Assembly: GCF_014697475.1 (NCBI RefSeq)
Contig: NZ_JACJRV010000002.1
Coordinates: forward strand, 185,515 to 249,514
Direction: 5' to 3'
Length of the DNA: 64,000 bases
Origin: Nostoc sp. FACHB-152
GTDB taxonomy: Bacteria; Cyanobacteriota; Cyanobacteriia; Cyanobacteriales; Nostocaceae
The translations under genes and the position numbers were made by a program. A model generated the notes under the pieces. That model searched no databases. It saw only the letters and a program-made list of their open reading frames with translations, and had not been told where the DNA came from. The first letter of the stretch is position 1; every line of letters starts with the position of its first letter. This document shows positions 18,785-27,575 of this stretch, piece by piece.

Positions 18785-20470
18785 ATGTCGGAAGAAGATC
18801 TCCGTGCCGCAAGGCTGGAAAAAGTAGACCAGATCAAGCAGTTAGGGGCTAATCCCTATGCCTATCGTTGGGAATCTAGCCATCACGCAGCACAGTTGCA
18901 AGATAAATTTGCTGATTTAGCCAACGGTGAAGAAGTTGATTTAGACGTTGCGATCGCCGGACGGATTATGGCGCGGCGTGTTTTTGGTAAATTAGCATTC
19001 TTCACCTTGCAAGACGAAACTGGTAATATACAGCTTTATCTAGAGAAAAGTCGGATTCAAGAAAGCATGGCAGAGATTGATGCTGATGCTTTCAACCACC
19101 TCAAGCAACTTACAGATGTAGGCGATATTCTAGGCGTTAAAGGTACTATTAAACGGACTGAAAAGGGCGAGTTATCAGTCTACGTCAAACAATACACCAT
19201 CCTCACAAAATCCTTACTGCCCCTACCCGACAAGTGGCATGGATTGACAGATATTGCTAAACGCTACCGTCAGCGTTACGTTGACTTGATTGTTAACCCC
19301 GAAGTCCGGCAAACTTTTCGCCGTCGCGCCCAAATTACCGCAGGTATTCGCCGCTATTTAGAACAGCGAGATTTTCTCGAAATTGAAACGCCAGTTTTGC
19401 AAAGTGAAGCCGGGGGTGCAGATGCACGTCCCTTCATCACTTACCACAACACCCTAGAAATGGAATTGTATCTGCGAATTGCTACAGAACTCCATCTCAA
19501 GCGGTTGATTGTCGGTGGTTTTGAAAAAGTGTTTGAATTAGGGCGAATTTTCCGTAATGAGGGAATTTCTACCCGCCACAACCCCGAATTTACCACAATC
19601 GAACTTTACCAAGCCTACGCCGACTACAACGATATGATGGCGTTGACGGAAGGAATTATTACCACCGTCGCCCAAGAAGTTCTCGGCACATTGCAAATCA
19701 CCTACCAAGGCGAAACTGTAGATTTAACACCACCTTGGCGACGGGTGACAATGCAAGATGTAGTTAAAGAAGCTACAGGCTTAGATTTCAATTCCTTCCA
19801 AAGTTTGGAAGACGCAAAAGCCGCAGCTAAAAATGCTGGGATTCCTGGAGTAGATGAAGCCCAATCAATTGGTAAGGTACTAAATTTAGCCTTTGAAGAA
19901 AAGGTAGAAACTAACTTAATTCAGCCTACCTTTGTCATTGACTATCCGGTAGAAATTTCGCCATTAGCAAAACCGCACCGTTCTCAACCCGGTTTAGTAG
20001 AACGATTTGAGTTATTTATTGTGGGACGGGAAACTGCTAACAGTTTCTCAGAATTGACAGACCCTATCGACCAACGAGAACGTCTCGAAGCCCAAGCAGC
20101 AAGAAAAGCAGCTGGTGATTTAGAAGCCCAAGGCGTAGACGAAGATTTCCTGACAGCGTTGGAATATGGAATGCCACCCACAGGCGGTTTAGGTATTGGA
20201 ATTGATCGGTTAGTAATGTTATTAACTGATTCTGCCAGTATTCGGGATGTGATTGCTTTCCCCTTACTCAAGCCGGAAGGCAGCTTTATTAAGGAATTTC
20301 GCTATGATGCAAAAACTCAAACACTGACCATTGAATTTAACAGTGGAGGTGTGTACGAATATTATAAAGTACCACCTGAAGTCAAAGTCGGTCTAGAGAA
20401 CGCACCGTCTGATGGTCAATACTTCAACAAGTTCATTAAAGGGAAATTTAAGTATGAACAATTGAGTTAA
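18785..20470 (+). CDS. lysS: Lysyl-tRNA synthetase with C-terminal KTSC domain
   Basis: A class II synthetase that attaches lysine to tRNA(Lys). 561 residues, longer than the usual ~500. The anticodon-binding OB fold is at about 55-160 ([20 protein letters not shown]). Class II motif 2 is [20 protein letters not shown] and motif 3 is [14 protein letters not shown]. Residues 499-561 (from [20 protein letters not shown] to [10 protein letters not shown]) form a KTSC domain with the central YEYY. KTSC is named for its occurrence at lysyl-tRNA synthetase C-termini; RNA binding has been suggested for it. ATG 18785 is the only good start. Confidence 0.96.
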   Translation: MSEEDLRAARLEKVDQIKQLGANPYAYRWESSHHAAQLQDKFADLANGEEVDLDVAIAGRIMARRVFGKLAFFTLQDETGNIQLYLEKSRIQESMAEIDADAFNHLKQLTDVGDILGVKGTIKRTEKGELSVYVKQYTILTKSLLPLPDKWHGLTDIAKRYRQRYVDLIVNPEVRQTFRRRAQITAGIRRYLEQRDFLEIETPVLQSEAGGADARPFITYHNTLEMELYLRIATELHLKRLIVGGFEKVFELGRIFRNEGISTRHNPEFTTIELYQAYADYNDMMALTEGIITTVAQEVLGTLQITYQGETVDLTPPWRRVTMQDVVKEATGLDFNSFQSLEDAKAAAKNAGIPGVDEAQSIGKVLNLAFEEKVETNLIQPTFVIDYPVEISPLAKPHRSQPGLVERFELFIVGRETANSFSELTDPIDQRERLEAQAARKAAGDLEAQGVDEDFLTALEYGMPPTGGLGIGIDRLVMLLTDSASIRDVIAFPLLKPEGSFIKEFRYDAKTQTLTIEFNSGGVYEYYKVPPEVKVGLENAPSDGQYFNKFIKGKFKYEQLS

Positions 20471-20491
20471 GGCAGTAAACCCTTAAATTGT

Positions 20492-20524
20492 ATGGTGCGT
20501 TATAGTAACGCTTAACGTACCATA
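20492..20524. terminator. Hairpin after lysS (GTGCGTT family)
   Basis: ATGGTGCGTTA and TAACGTACCAT form an imperfect stem enclosing TAGTAACGCT. It lies between the convergent lysS and the small coiled-coil gene and belongs to the same GGTGCGTT...AACGCACC family seen at 20885, 23618, 31294 and 53387. Confidence 0.5.
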
Positions 20525-20649
20525 TTGATTGGTACGTTACGGCTATTCCTCATTCTCAGAAACGCCTAAATCTTTGCATAGCAGTAACACAACACCACTG
20601 GCTACAACGCAGGGAACCCACACAAAGCACTGACTCCCCTACTGAATAT

Positions 20650-20838
20650 TTACCCGTTTTGTCTTTTTAACTCTTGTATTAACAATTGGCAGCGTTTACT
20701 AGCTTCTTTAGCTTGCCTCATTAAACTTTTACTTTGTTCGCGGTTGGTTTTACTAATTTCTACCGCTTGTTGACTAAAATGTACTGCTTGTTTACCTAGT
20801 TCTTGAATGCGAGTTTTTAATTGTTCAACGGTTTTCAT
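20650..20838 (-). CDS. Small coiled-coil protein
   Basis: 62 residues, almost entirely helical heptads (MKTVEQLKTRIQELGKQAVH ... EQSKSLMRQAKEASKRCQLL). No signal peptide or membrane segment. Basic and Gln-rich. Function unknown. It is probably real, because the frame is AT-typical, has an ATG with nearby purines, and fits the space between two hairpins; but at this size the call is moderate. Confidence 0.5.
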   Translation of the reverse strand: MKTVEQLKTRIQELGKQAVHFSQQAVEISKTNREQSKSLMRQAKEASKRCQLLIQELKRQNG

Positions 20839-20884
20839 TCACTCTCCAATTCAGAAATCAAAAGAACTGATGCCTAATAAATAA

Positions 20885-20917
20885 GGTGCGTTGGGCAAAG
20901 CCACAACGCACCCTACT
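20885..20917. repeat. GTGCGTTG hairpin (family B)
   Basis: GGTGCGTTG (20885-20893) pairs with CAACGCACC (20904-20912), followed by CTACT. It sits just after the VOC-protein gene (-) and before the small coiled-coil gene, so it may act as terminator on the minus strand. Confidence 0.6.
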
Positions 20918-20931
20918 TGTAATAACTAATA

Positions 20932-21528
20932 TTAATTAGCTACTTCAGCCAATTCAATGACGCGCCCTTCGTAGTCTTTAACTAAAAAATTTAGTGGCTT
21001 TTGATTGCGAATTTTGAATTTTAAACCACGGGTTTCTACCCGCATCAAAATCATTTCTAAGCAGTCGCGATCGAAACAAACGTGACGCTGCTGGTTTTTG
21101 TTACCTAGACTTGCCCCTGTAATAACGTGTAATTGGGTATTTTTCTTTAATTGATACCACAGCCCTTCGCTGGCATTATTCATTGTTTTGCTAGACCAAC
21201 TGGGACTTGCGGACATATATAAAGGGTCAATCCCCGCCGCGCCAATGGTTTGTTCATAGTTGTAGTAGTAGTGCAAAGGCACTTCGGCGGCTGGCAAATC
21301 TAACAGCCCTTCGTACAACTGTCGCGCAATTTCTAAATCTGACACCATGACGGTGTGGACTTTGGGTGCGCTAGTGAGAAACATCCACATTGCACCAGCA
21401 TATGCTGCTAGCAGCATCACCATGATGCCTTGAGTAGAGAATAAGCTATCCAAGGGCAGGGATGGTAAAAATGAGCCTAGAGTCAACGGAGCAAGCGAAA
21501 ACTGCATTACATTAGCTGCTATAACCAT
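20932..21528 (-). CDS. Membrane-anchored VOC/glyoxalase-like protein
   Basis: 198 residues from ATG 21528 (a TTG two codons earlier is less likely). An N-terminal hydrophobic region (about 33-52: GIMVMLLAAYAGAMWMFLTS) anchors it. The rest has the vicinal-oxygen-chelate pattern: KVHTVMVSDLEIARQLYEGL, HVCFDRDCLEMILMRVETRG and LNFLVKDYEGRVIELAEV. The final Glu and the paired His are plausible metal ligands, but the N-terminal half of the VOC fold has a long YYYNYEQTIGAAGIDP insertion. Similar cyanobacterial proteins are annotated glyoxalase-like; substrate unknown. Confidence 0.7.
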   Translation of the reverse strand: MVIAANVMQFSLAPLTLGSFLPSLPLDSLFSTQGIMVMLLAAYAGAMWMFLTSAPKVHTVMVSDLEIARQLYEGLLDLPAAEVPLHYYYNYEQTIGAAGIDPLYMSASPSWSSKTMNNASEGLWYQLKKNTQLHVITGASLGNKNQQRHVCFDRDCLEMILMRVETRGLKFKIRNQKPLNFLVKDYEGRVIELAEVAN

Positions 21529-21724
21529 GAACAAATGAAAGATTGTATAAGGGAGCCGCTTTTATTTTTATCGATAAAGACTAAAATTAAGTCCTCGTTT
21601 CTAGTGTACCAATACTAAAGTAGTCTGAGCTTCGGTAGCAACCAGACTTACATTAAGACTTTACGGGTTTGACTGTGGGGCTGTTGTTATAAACATTATC
21701 TTAACAACTATCAGTTGAAGGCTT

Positions 21725-22363
21725 ATGCAAATTCCTCATTTTCCAGAAACTAATCATCCGCTTGTGAAGTCGCTGTTTCATCACAGTGACCAAGAACTGC
21801 TGAGTTTATTTCAGCGATATCCTGAGACTGGCAAGTATTTTACGGCGATTTTTTGCCGTTATAGCCCGATAGTCTACACCTTAATTCAACATTCGGCGCG
21901 ATCGCCTGTACAGGCAGATTATCTGTTTGCCATGACTTGGCGACATATTTATTACGAACTCGGCGGTCTTGACTTAGAAAACCCGCCGCCAGGCCATGAA
22001 GGCTTAACTTTACAAAATTGGCTGATTAACATCACAGCTTTTTGTATTAACGAGATTGAATTACCACCAACCGAAGCTATTCATTATTCTTTGCAAGCTA
22101 CTTCTCCACCTTTATGGTGCTACGTAGAAAAGGCGTTAGACCAATTACCGCCAATATTAAGATTGATGGTGTTGATGGCGCAAACTTTTCATTGGAGTGA
22201 AACGAGAATTGCTGCGTATCTGCAAGCAGAAGGCGAAAGAATTGCCCCTGCCGAAGTAGCCAATTTTCTTCAGGAAGGCTATCGTATGCTAGAGGACAAA
22301 TTACCTGCTGACATCCGCGCTATATACTTGGGCGAAGATTTAGTTTCATCATCTACTACGTAA
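21725..22363 (+). CDS. Sigma-70-like (ECF-type) protein
   Basis: 212 residues without membrane segments. The N-terminal half (SDQELLSLFQRYPETGKYFT ... ADYLFAMTWRHIYYEL) resembles sigma region 2 of ECF factors. The C-terminal half (ALDQLPPILRLMVLMAQTFH WSETRIAAYL) has the 'L(P)xxxRxxxxL' and helix-turn-helix order of region 4, with a modified recognition helix (ERIAPAEVANFLQEGYRMLE). The -10 and -35 binding residues are poorly conserved, so it may be a diverged regulator rather than an active sigma. A TPR gene follows 90 bases downstream in the same direction. Confidence 0.6.
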   Translation: MQIPHFPETNHPLVKSLFHHSDQELLSLFQRYPETGKYFTAIFCRYSPIVYTLIQHSARSPVQADYLFAMTWRHIYYELGGLDLENPPPGHEGLTLQNWLINITAFCINEIELPPTEAIHYSLQATSPPLWCYVEKALDQLPPILRLMVLMAQTFHWSETRIAAYLQAEGERIAPAEVANFLQEGYRMLEDKLPADIRAIYLGEDLVSSSTT

Positions 22364-22453
22364 TATTGCAGATGTTAATGGTAATTATGCCGCAACAAAT
22401 AAAACTTTTACAGAAACTTTATACTCTAAACCGAAATTTAACGGGTAAGTTTT

Positions 22454-23593
22454 ATGCAGCAACGGCATTTATTCCCAAAACATCCTGTTTTGGATTCCGC
22501 TACCAAGTTTGACTCCAGAAGCTATGGATTTTGGCTTCTTAAGGGTGTCGCTACCTGGCGACGAGTGGATTCATTTCAATTTTTTAGTTTTTCTTTTTTA
22601 CTGTTTACTTTTTTATTGAGTCCGATCGCAGCGAAGGCTAGCGATATTACACAACAACTTCATCGTCCGTTAAGCAGTTCCAGTTGGCAACAATCGAGAG
22701 ATAAAGCTGATAGTTTGCTACGGATTGGTGAACAACAATATAAGTCAGGACGCGCTGATAAAACTATTGATTCTTGCTTGCAAGCTTTAGAAATTTATCA
22801 CTCAATTAGCGACTATAGAGCTACAGGTTTAACTTATGATTTACTAGCCAAGGCTTATATTCAACAAGAACGTTATAAAGAAGGAGAAGATGCTTTACGT
22901 AAAAGATTAGCGATCGCGCGTGATACCAAAGATTTTCAAGCGCAAATTTTCGGACTAAATAATATAGCTGCACTTCTCCTGCAAGAGGGTGAAACTGTAG
23001 CTGCTGGTAGCACAATTCAAGAAGCATTAAAAATTGCTCAAGATGTAAAAAGCATCGAAGGTCAAGGACTTTCGTTGAGTAATTTAGGTTTAGTAACTGC
23101 CAGATTGGGTGATTACAATAAAGCGATTAAAATTTATGAAACCGCTTTAACTTATCGCCGTCAAAAAGGTGATGCTATTGGTGAAGCTAACACTCTCAAT
23201 AATTTAGGTGATGCCTATCTTGCTGCTGGAAATTATCAAGATACCATTGGTACTTATGGGGCGGCAATGCGGATGGCGAAAATGAATGGCGATCGCACCA
23301 ATCAATTACGCGCCATTGATGGTTTAGTCAAAGCGCACAGTTCCGTAGGACGCAATGAACGCGCTTTTGAATTACTGCAACAGCGTTTAATTTTGGCGCA
23401 AGAATTACAAAATCTACCAGAACAATTGAAATCTTTTGAATCTTATGCCCAGTTATACGAGAACTTAGGTAATTATTCTACTGCGCGTAATTTTTACGAA
23501 AGAGCAATTGCGATCGCGCAGACATTGGAATATACACAGCAAGAACTAGTCTTGAAAGATAGATTAACTAAATTGCATAAAAAGCGAAATTAA
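22454..23593 (+). CDS. Exported TPR-repeat protein
   Basis: 379 residues from ATG 22454, or 342 from GTG 22565. Five or six tetratricopeptide repeats cover about 75-375 (e.g. GLSLSNLGLVTARLGDYNKA, ANTLNNLGDAYLAAGNYQDT, YAQLYENLGNYSTARNFYER). A hydrophobic segment FFSFSFLLFTFLLSPIAAKA, then SD, is a signal peptide, but with the ATG start it begins at residue 42, too far in. With GTG 22565 it gives a standard 25-residue signal. The intervening DNA (GTCGC...GCGAC hairpin, 22547-22562) looks repeat-derived, which also favours the GTG. TPRs mediate protein-protein contacts; the partner is unknown. Confidence 0.8.
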   Translation: MQQRHLFPKHPVLDSATKFDSRSYGFWLLKGVATWRRVDSFQFFSFSFLLFTFLLSPIAAKASDITQQLHRPLSSSSWQQSRDKADSLLRIGEQQYKSGRADKTIDSCLQALEIYHSISDYRATGLTYDLLAKAYIQQERYKEGEDALRKRLAIARDTKDFQAQIFGLNNIAALLLQEGETVAAGSTIQEALKIAQDVKSIEGQGLSLSNLGLVTARLGDYNKAIKIYETALTYRRQKGDAIGEANTLNNLGDAYLAAGNYQDTIGTYGAAMRMAKMNGDRTNQLRAIDGLVKAHSSVGRNERAFELLQQRLILAQELQNLPEQLKSFESYAQLYENLGNYSTARNFYERAIAIAQTLEYTQQELVLKDRLTKLHKKRN

Positions 23594-23617
23594 TATTATT
23601 CTGATTGGGTTTGGTAG

Positions 23618-23641
23618 GGTGCGTTATGCGGATAACGCACC
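23618..23641. terminator. Bidirectional hairpin between TPR and helicase genes (family B)
   Basis: GGTGCGTTAT (23618-23627) and ATAACGCACC (23632-23641) form a perfect 10-bp stem with loop GCGG, located between two convergent gene ends. TTTCTACT follows. Confidence 0.65.
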
Positions 23642-23649
23642 GCTTTCTA

Positions 23650-26600
23650 CTAAACCAAAGCCTCACTACAAATAATTATAGGAATTGCCTGCGATAACCT
23701 CGGCAAATCATGTTCTAGCAACTCTTTCATATTATGTTGATTATAAATATGTACGAGTTGCTTAAACAATTCTTCACCTGTGAAAGCATCTCGCCGCAGT
23801 TTATTTAACTCTCTATTAATAGCTTGATTCACCGAAGCACGAAAAGCTTTTTCTAAAATATTGATTTGGCTTTTTAAATTTTCGTCAGCAGTTGATTTAA
23901 AAAACATCCTCAATTCTCGCAGAATATATCTCTGTCCTTGAGTTAAACCTTGACTAAACTCTCTTTCGGCTTGACGATGTTTCACTTCTTCTGCAAATAG
24001 ACGTTTGACTTGCATCACAGCAGCGTTATGGTCTTTGGGAAGCATCAAAGTAGGGGTAGTATCATCAGCTTTAATTGCACCTAATATCCGAGGGATATCT
24101 CTAGAAACTATTTCACCTTGATTATCTAATAAAAATAGTTGCTGATAGCCTTTAATATCAGGTCGATTAGGATCAGAAGCTTCACAGAAAATATATGTAC
24201 CCTTGTTCATCGAAAATTTAGCCGTGCGAATACCATGCGGTAAATTGGCGATGCGTTCAAATTCTCCAGGGTCTTCTTTTTGTAACTTTCTCAAAAGTTC
24301 TTCGGCTTCATTCAAATCTAAGAAATTATCTTCATCTTCGTTATCAAATAGACTCAACTGTTTACCATTTTGTTCGTAAATGGCATACATTGCTTCTTCA
24401 TTCAGTTGTTCTGTTTTGTCAAGAATAGCAGCATCTTCGCCAATAGTGTCGTGAATTTCTTGGATTCGGTTTTTCAGCTTTTGTTTTAATCCTAAATTAC
24501 GTTCAATTCCGAGTTCTGGTAAAAAATTATAGCCATAAATTACATCTTTTTCACTACCAATGCGGTCAATACGCCCAAAACGCTGAATTAACTTAACTGG
24601 GTTCCAATGCAAATCATAATTAATGATTAAATCACCATCTTGCAAGTTTAAACCTTCTGCTAATACATCAGTAGCAATCAATGTATTCAGTTCTGATTCT
24701 CCGGGTTTAAATTTATATTCTTTGTTTGCATTAGGCGCAAATCTGCCTACTACCCTTGCTTTATTTTTGCTGCTACCGCTATAAATTACATCAATATCTT
24801 TATGTTGACCATCTGGGTTTAAATTATCGAATAAATATTTGGCGGTGTCAGCATATTGAGTAAATATCAATCGTTTTTTATCTCGAAGATTGGGTTTAGA
24901 TAACCATTGAATTAAAGTCTGTAGTTTAGTATCTTTATCAGGGGTGATGGGTTCGACTAAAACCAAAATTTTTTCCAGCAGTTTTATATCATGTTCAATA
25001 TGCTGTTGTAATTTCTCCGCGTCAAAATCAGATAAATCATATTTATTAGATACTTGTTTTAATGCGTCCATCAAATCTTGTTCTTCTGCTTGGTTATAAT
25101 CTTCCGACAGCAGAGTTTGGGCTTCTTCTCCAGCAGGTACAAATCCTCGAGATAATGCTTTTAAAAACCTTTCATGCACTATCAGTAATTTTTTAATAGT
25201 TTGTCTAAAAGCGTAAACACTCGACTCAAAGCGTTTGAATAATAATACTCGCATTAAACCCCGCAAGTTAGAACCTGCACGTTGTAAAGTGTTATAAGGT
25301 TCTTGCTTTTGTTTATCTTTTAAAACATAGTTCCAGAGTCCATAACGCGCATAGCTAAGTTGATTTTGCGCCCCCTTACCTTGTAGGGAAGGGGGTTTGG
25401 GGGTTAGGTTCTTACGCGGTTTACCCATGTATTGGCGTAAATCTTGATAAAGTCCTTGGTATGTATCTTCAATGCTGTATTCAATAGTTTCTAGTTCGCG
25501 TTTCGGGAAAAAGCGATGTTGACCACCAACGATGACATAAGCACGTCGGGTTCCGTCTAGGTATTCTCTAAAATTAGACGGGTCAACTTTTTGATGAGTT
25601 TTAGAATCAAAACCGTAAAAACGTAAGATATGATTGCGGGTACGACGAATTAGAATATGAGAAAGTAATTCTGGTAATTTTTTAACTCCTTTATCTACTA
25701 ATTGAAAGTATTCTTTTAAATTAGGTGGGTCTATTGGTAAATCGGTTTTATCATCTTGGTGAAATAATTTTAACTGGTAGTAAATGTCCCAAGCACTTTT
25801 ATTGCGCGGAGTAGCTGTTAATAAGCAACAACGTTTACCAGCAGCTAAAAAAGCTTCGACTACTTTGTATCTTTGAGTTGTGTGATTTCTTAAGTTATGG
25901 CTTTCGTCTATTAGCACGAAATTTCTATCTTTAAATCGAAAGTCATCTAATAAAACTTTGACTCCGGTTTCATCATCTTCTTTCAACATTCCCATTGAAA
26001 GAACACGAGCGTTTAGGTGGTAAACTTCATTATATCTATCCCACATTTCTATTAGTGGTGCAGGGCAAATAATTAAAGGACGGGCGCGTTCTTCTTGTTC
26101 AAACCTTTTAACTATTGCAGCACCAATAAAACTTTTACCTAACCCTACGACATCGCTAACAAAAGCACCGCCATAATCTCTGATATTTTGGACGGCATTA
26201 TTAACGGCTACTTTTTGAAATTCAGCTAGTTGTTTACTAATTTCGTCATCTATAATTAAATTTTTAGGTGCGGTATCTTCTAACCTGTCTTTGACTAAAG
26301 TATATAGAGTTTTATAATAAACATCATAAGGACGAACAGGTAAACCTGCCCAAGATTGCTTCATTTCTCTCATTAAGGCTTCGTTAAAATCTTCCGCTTC
26401 ATCCCAGAGTTCATTAAACCATTGGGTTAATTCTGTATGGTTATCGTTACCATGAATCATGACATTTAATTCTGTATTATGAGTAATTCCAGAGAGTGTA
26501 AGATTAGATGAACCGACAATGGCAATTCCTTTTTCGGTACGTTCTAAAGGTCTACCTTTATTATCAAAAACAGTACCGTAGTCAAAAATATAAGCTTTAG

Positions 26601-27036
26601 CGTGTAAATTCCCTTTAGTATAAACGCGAACTTGAAGCCGTTTTTCTTCTATCATTTGTACTAAACTTTTGACTAGTGTTTCGGCTTCATCAGTTTGATC
26701 CATTAGTTCTATGCTGGAACGAATATTCTCTGCTGTTTTATCTGTTATTTGTTTTTCTTGACTACGCTTAGGATATTTTTGCGCTTCTATTTTATCGGTA
26801 ATTAATTCTAATCTGCGATAGCCTTGGGCAATTTGTTCAATAGTTTCGCGGTTGCTAGTGTTGCCAATTAATAAGCGTAATTCTTTAATATTAGCAAGGC
26901 GTTCTGCAATGGCTGTAAAGCCGGAAATGAAGAAATAACCTACTGCGAAATGTGCTGCTTCTGATGAGTCGAGAATGCGTTTTATTTGGTCTACTAGCTT
27001 GTGGTTGCGATTGTCTATAATGTCATGTATAGGCAT
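23650..27036 (-). CDS. PLD-nuclease/SF2 helicase fusion (defence-type)
   Basis: 1128 residues. N-terminal phospholipase-D-like domain (about 1-220) with H145-x-K147 in LHAKAYIFD and GSSNLTLSG at 175-183. Then an SNF2-like superfamily 2 helicase: GLGKS motif I at 298-302, DESH motif II at 377-380, LTATPRN motif III at 407-412, and motif VI QRFGRIDRIG from 818. The C-terminal ~250 residues are helical. Such nuclease-translocases belong to phage defence and restriction systems (e.g. DrmC and DrmD are separate PLD and helicase proteins of DISARM). Residues 543-555 (NLTPKPPSLQGKG) are encoded by a dispersed repeat inserted in frame. The Eco57I methyltransferase gene lies upstream on the same strand. 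Confidence 0.9.
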   Translation of the reverse strand: MPIHDIIDNRNHKLVDQIKRILDSSEAAHFAVGYFFISGFTAIAERLANIKELRLLIGNTSNRETIEQIAQGYRRLELITDKIEAQKYPKRSQEKQITDKTAENIRSSIELMDQTDEAETLVKSLVQMIEEKRLQVRVYTKGNLHAKAYIFDYGTVFDNKGRPLERTEKGIAIVGSSNLTLSGITHNTELNVMIHGNDNHTELTQWFNELWDEAEDFNEALMREMKQSWAGLPVRPYDVYYKTLYTLVKDRLEDTAPKNLIIDDEISKQLAEFQKVAVNNAVQNIRDYGGAFVSDVVGLGKSFIGAAIVKRFEQEERARPLIICPAPLIEMWDRYNEVYHLNARVLSMGMLKEDDETGVKVLLDDFRFKDRNFVLIDESHNLRNHTTQRYKVVEAFLAAGKRCCLLTATPRNKSAWDIYYQLKLFHQDDKTDLPIDPPNLKEYFQLVDKGVKKLPELLSHILIRRTRNHILRFYGFDSKTHQKVDPSNFREYLDGTRRAYVIVGGQHRFFPKRELETIEYSIEDTYQGLYQDLRQYMGKPRKNLTPKPPSLQGKGAQNQLSYARYGLWNYVLKDKQKQEPYNTLQRAGSNLRGLMRVLLFKRFESSVYAFRQTIKKLLIVHERFLKALSRGFVPAGEEAQTLLSEDYNQAEEQDLMDALKQVSNKYDLSDFDAEKLQQHIEHDIKLLEKILVLVEPITPDKDTKLQTLIQWLSKPNLRDKKRLIFTQYADTAKYLFDNLNPDGQHKDIDVIYSGSSKNKARVVGRFAPNANKEYKFKPGESELNTLIATDVLAEGLNLQDGDLIINYDLHWNPVKLIQRFGRIDRIGSEKDVIYGYNFLPELGIERNLGLKQKLKNRIQEIHDTIGEDAAILDKTEQLNEEAMYAIYEQNGKQLSLFDNEDEDNFLDLNEAEELLRKLQKEDPGEFERIANLPHGIRTAKFSMNKGTYIFCEASDPNRPDIKGYQQLFLLDNQGEIVSRDIPRILGAIKADDTTPTLMLPKDHNAAVMQVKRLFAEEVKHRQAEREFSQGLTQGQRYILRELRMFFKSTADENLKSQINILEKAFRASVNQAINRELNKLRRDAFTGEELFKQLVHIYNQHNMKELLEHDLPRLSQAIPIIICSEALV
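25367..25412. repeat. CCCCTTCCC-type dispersed repeat inside the helicase gene
   Basis: The stretch CCCCCTTACCTTGTAGGGAAG followed by GGGGTTTGGGGGTTAGG is the C-rich palindromic repeat common in cyanobacterial spacers (GGTTGGGGGTT...GGGAGGGG type). Here it is inside a coding region and keeps the reading frame, encoding NLTPKPPSLQGKG. Confidence 0.75.
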
Positions 27037-27065
27037 AATCTTGATATGGTAGTTTGAATAAAAAT

Positions 27066-27197
27066 ATGAGTTATTCGGAAGAGCTTGAGAAGTTGATAGA
27101 ATCTAACACTACAGCAATTCAAGCTTTAACTAATTTAGCCAAGAGGATTTTTATAAAAGTAGCTAGTGATGTATCAAATATTTTTAGATCCCCCTAA
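27066..27197 (+). CDS. Small open frame ending inside a repeat (possibly truncated gene)
   Basis: 43 codons beginning MSYSEELEKLIESNTTAIQA and continuing LTNLAKRIFIKVASDVSNIF, then RSP and a stop that is part of the GATCCCCCTAA repeat at 27187. The first 40 codons look like a helical protein of the type seen at the start of many small cyanobacterial proteins. The gene starts 30 bases from, and divergent to, the helicase gene. It was probably longer before the repeat inserted. Identity unknown. Confidence 0.4.
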   Translation: MSYSEELEKLIESNTTAIQALTNLAKRIFIKVASDVSNIFRSP

Positions 27198-27263
27198 ATC
27201 CCCCTTAAAAAGGAGGACTTTGAGCAATGATTCCCCCCTTTTTAAGGGGGGCTAGGGGGGATC
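27187..27263. repeat. GATCCCCC...GGGGGATC MITE-like element
   Basis: Ends GATCCCCCTAAATCCCCCTT and (reversed) GATCCCCCCTAGCCCCCCTT, each continuing into AAAAAGG. It is 77 bases long with a short AT-rich centre and no coding capacity. A second, interrupted copy is at 63424-63539. Confidence 0.8.
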
Positions 27264-27392
27264 AAGATCCAGTTTGATACTTTTCAAACAATCTCTAATG
27301 CAATTTAGATATTGAAATACTTAGAATCTCGTAATCAATAAGTTATGTAAGTGGAATTCTACTTTTTTTAGCCAAATTTACTACTGATGTAT

Positions 27393-27425
27393 ATATCCCC
27401 GACTTCTTCAAGAAGTCGGGGATAT
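27393..27425. repeat. Dispersed hairpin family A, copy 2
   Basis: ATATCCCCGACTTCTT (27393-27408) and AAGAAGTCGGGGATAT (27410-27425) form a perfect 16-bp stem. It lies 37 bases beyond the truncated PIN gene and could terminate that operon. Confidence 0.75.
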
Positions 27426-27461
27426 GATTTTAGTTTCAAGATGTTAAAACTTCACTAAGAA

Positions 27462-27575
27462 TTACAACAGATAAATTAGAGACGTTGCGAAAGCCTTTAT
27501 CATTTCAACGCTATAAATAACTGGTGATGTATCGACATATACTAAACTTGAATCTGGAATATTTAATCTTCCCAT
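27462..27575 (-). pseudogene. Truncated PIN-domain toxin
   Basis: ATG 27575 opens MGRLNIPDSSLVYVDTSPVI then YSVE. This is the N-terminus of VapC-like PIN toxins, with the first active-site Asp in VYVDTSPVIYSVE. It then runs into MIKAFATSLIYLL and a stop after 37 codons, so about 100 residues including the other acidic residues are missing. The start overlaps the end of the antitoxin gene by 13 bases, as normal for such pairs. The ribonuclease must be inactive. Confidence 0.75.
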
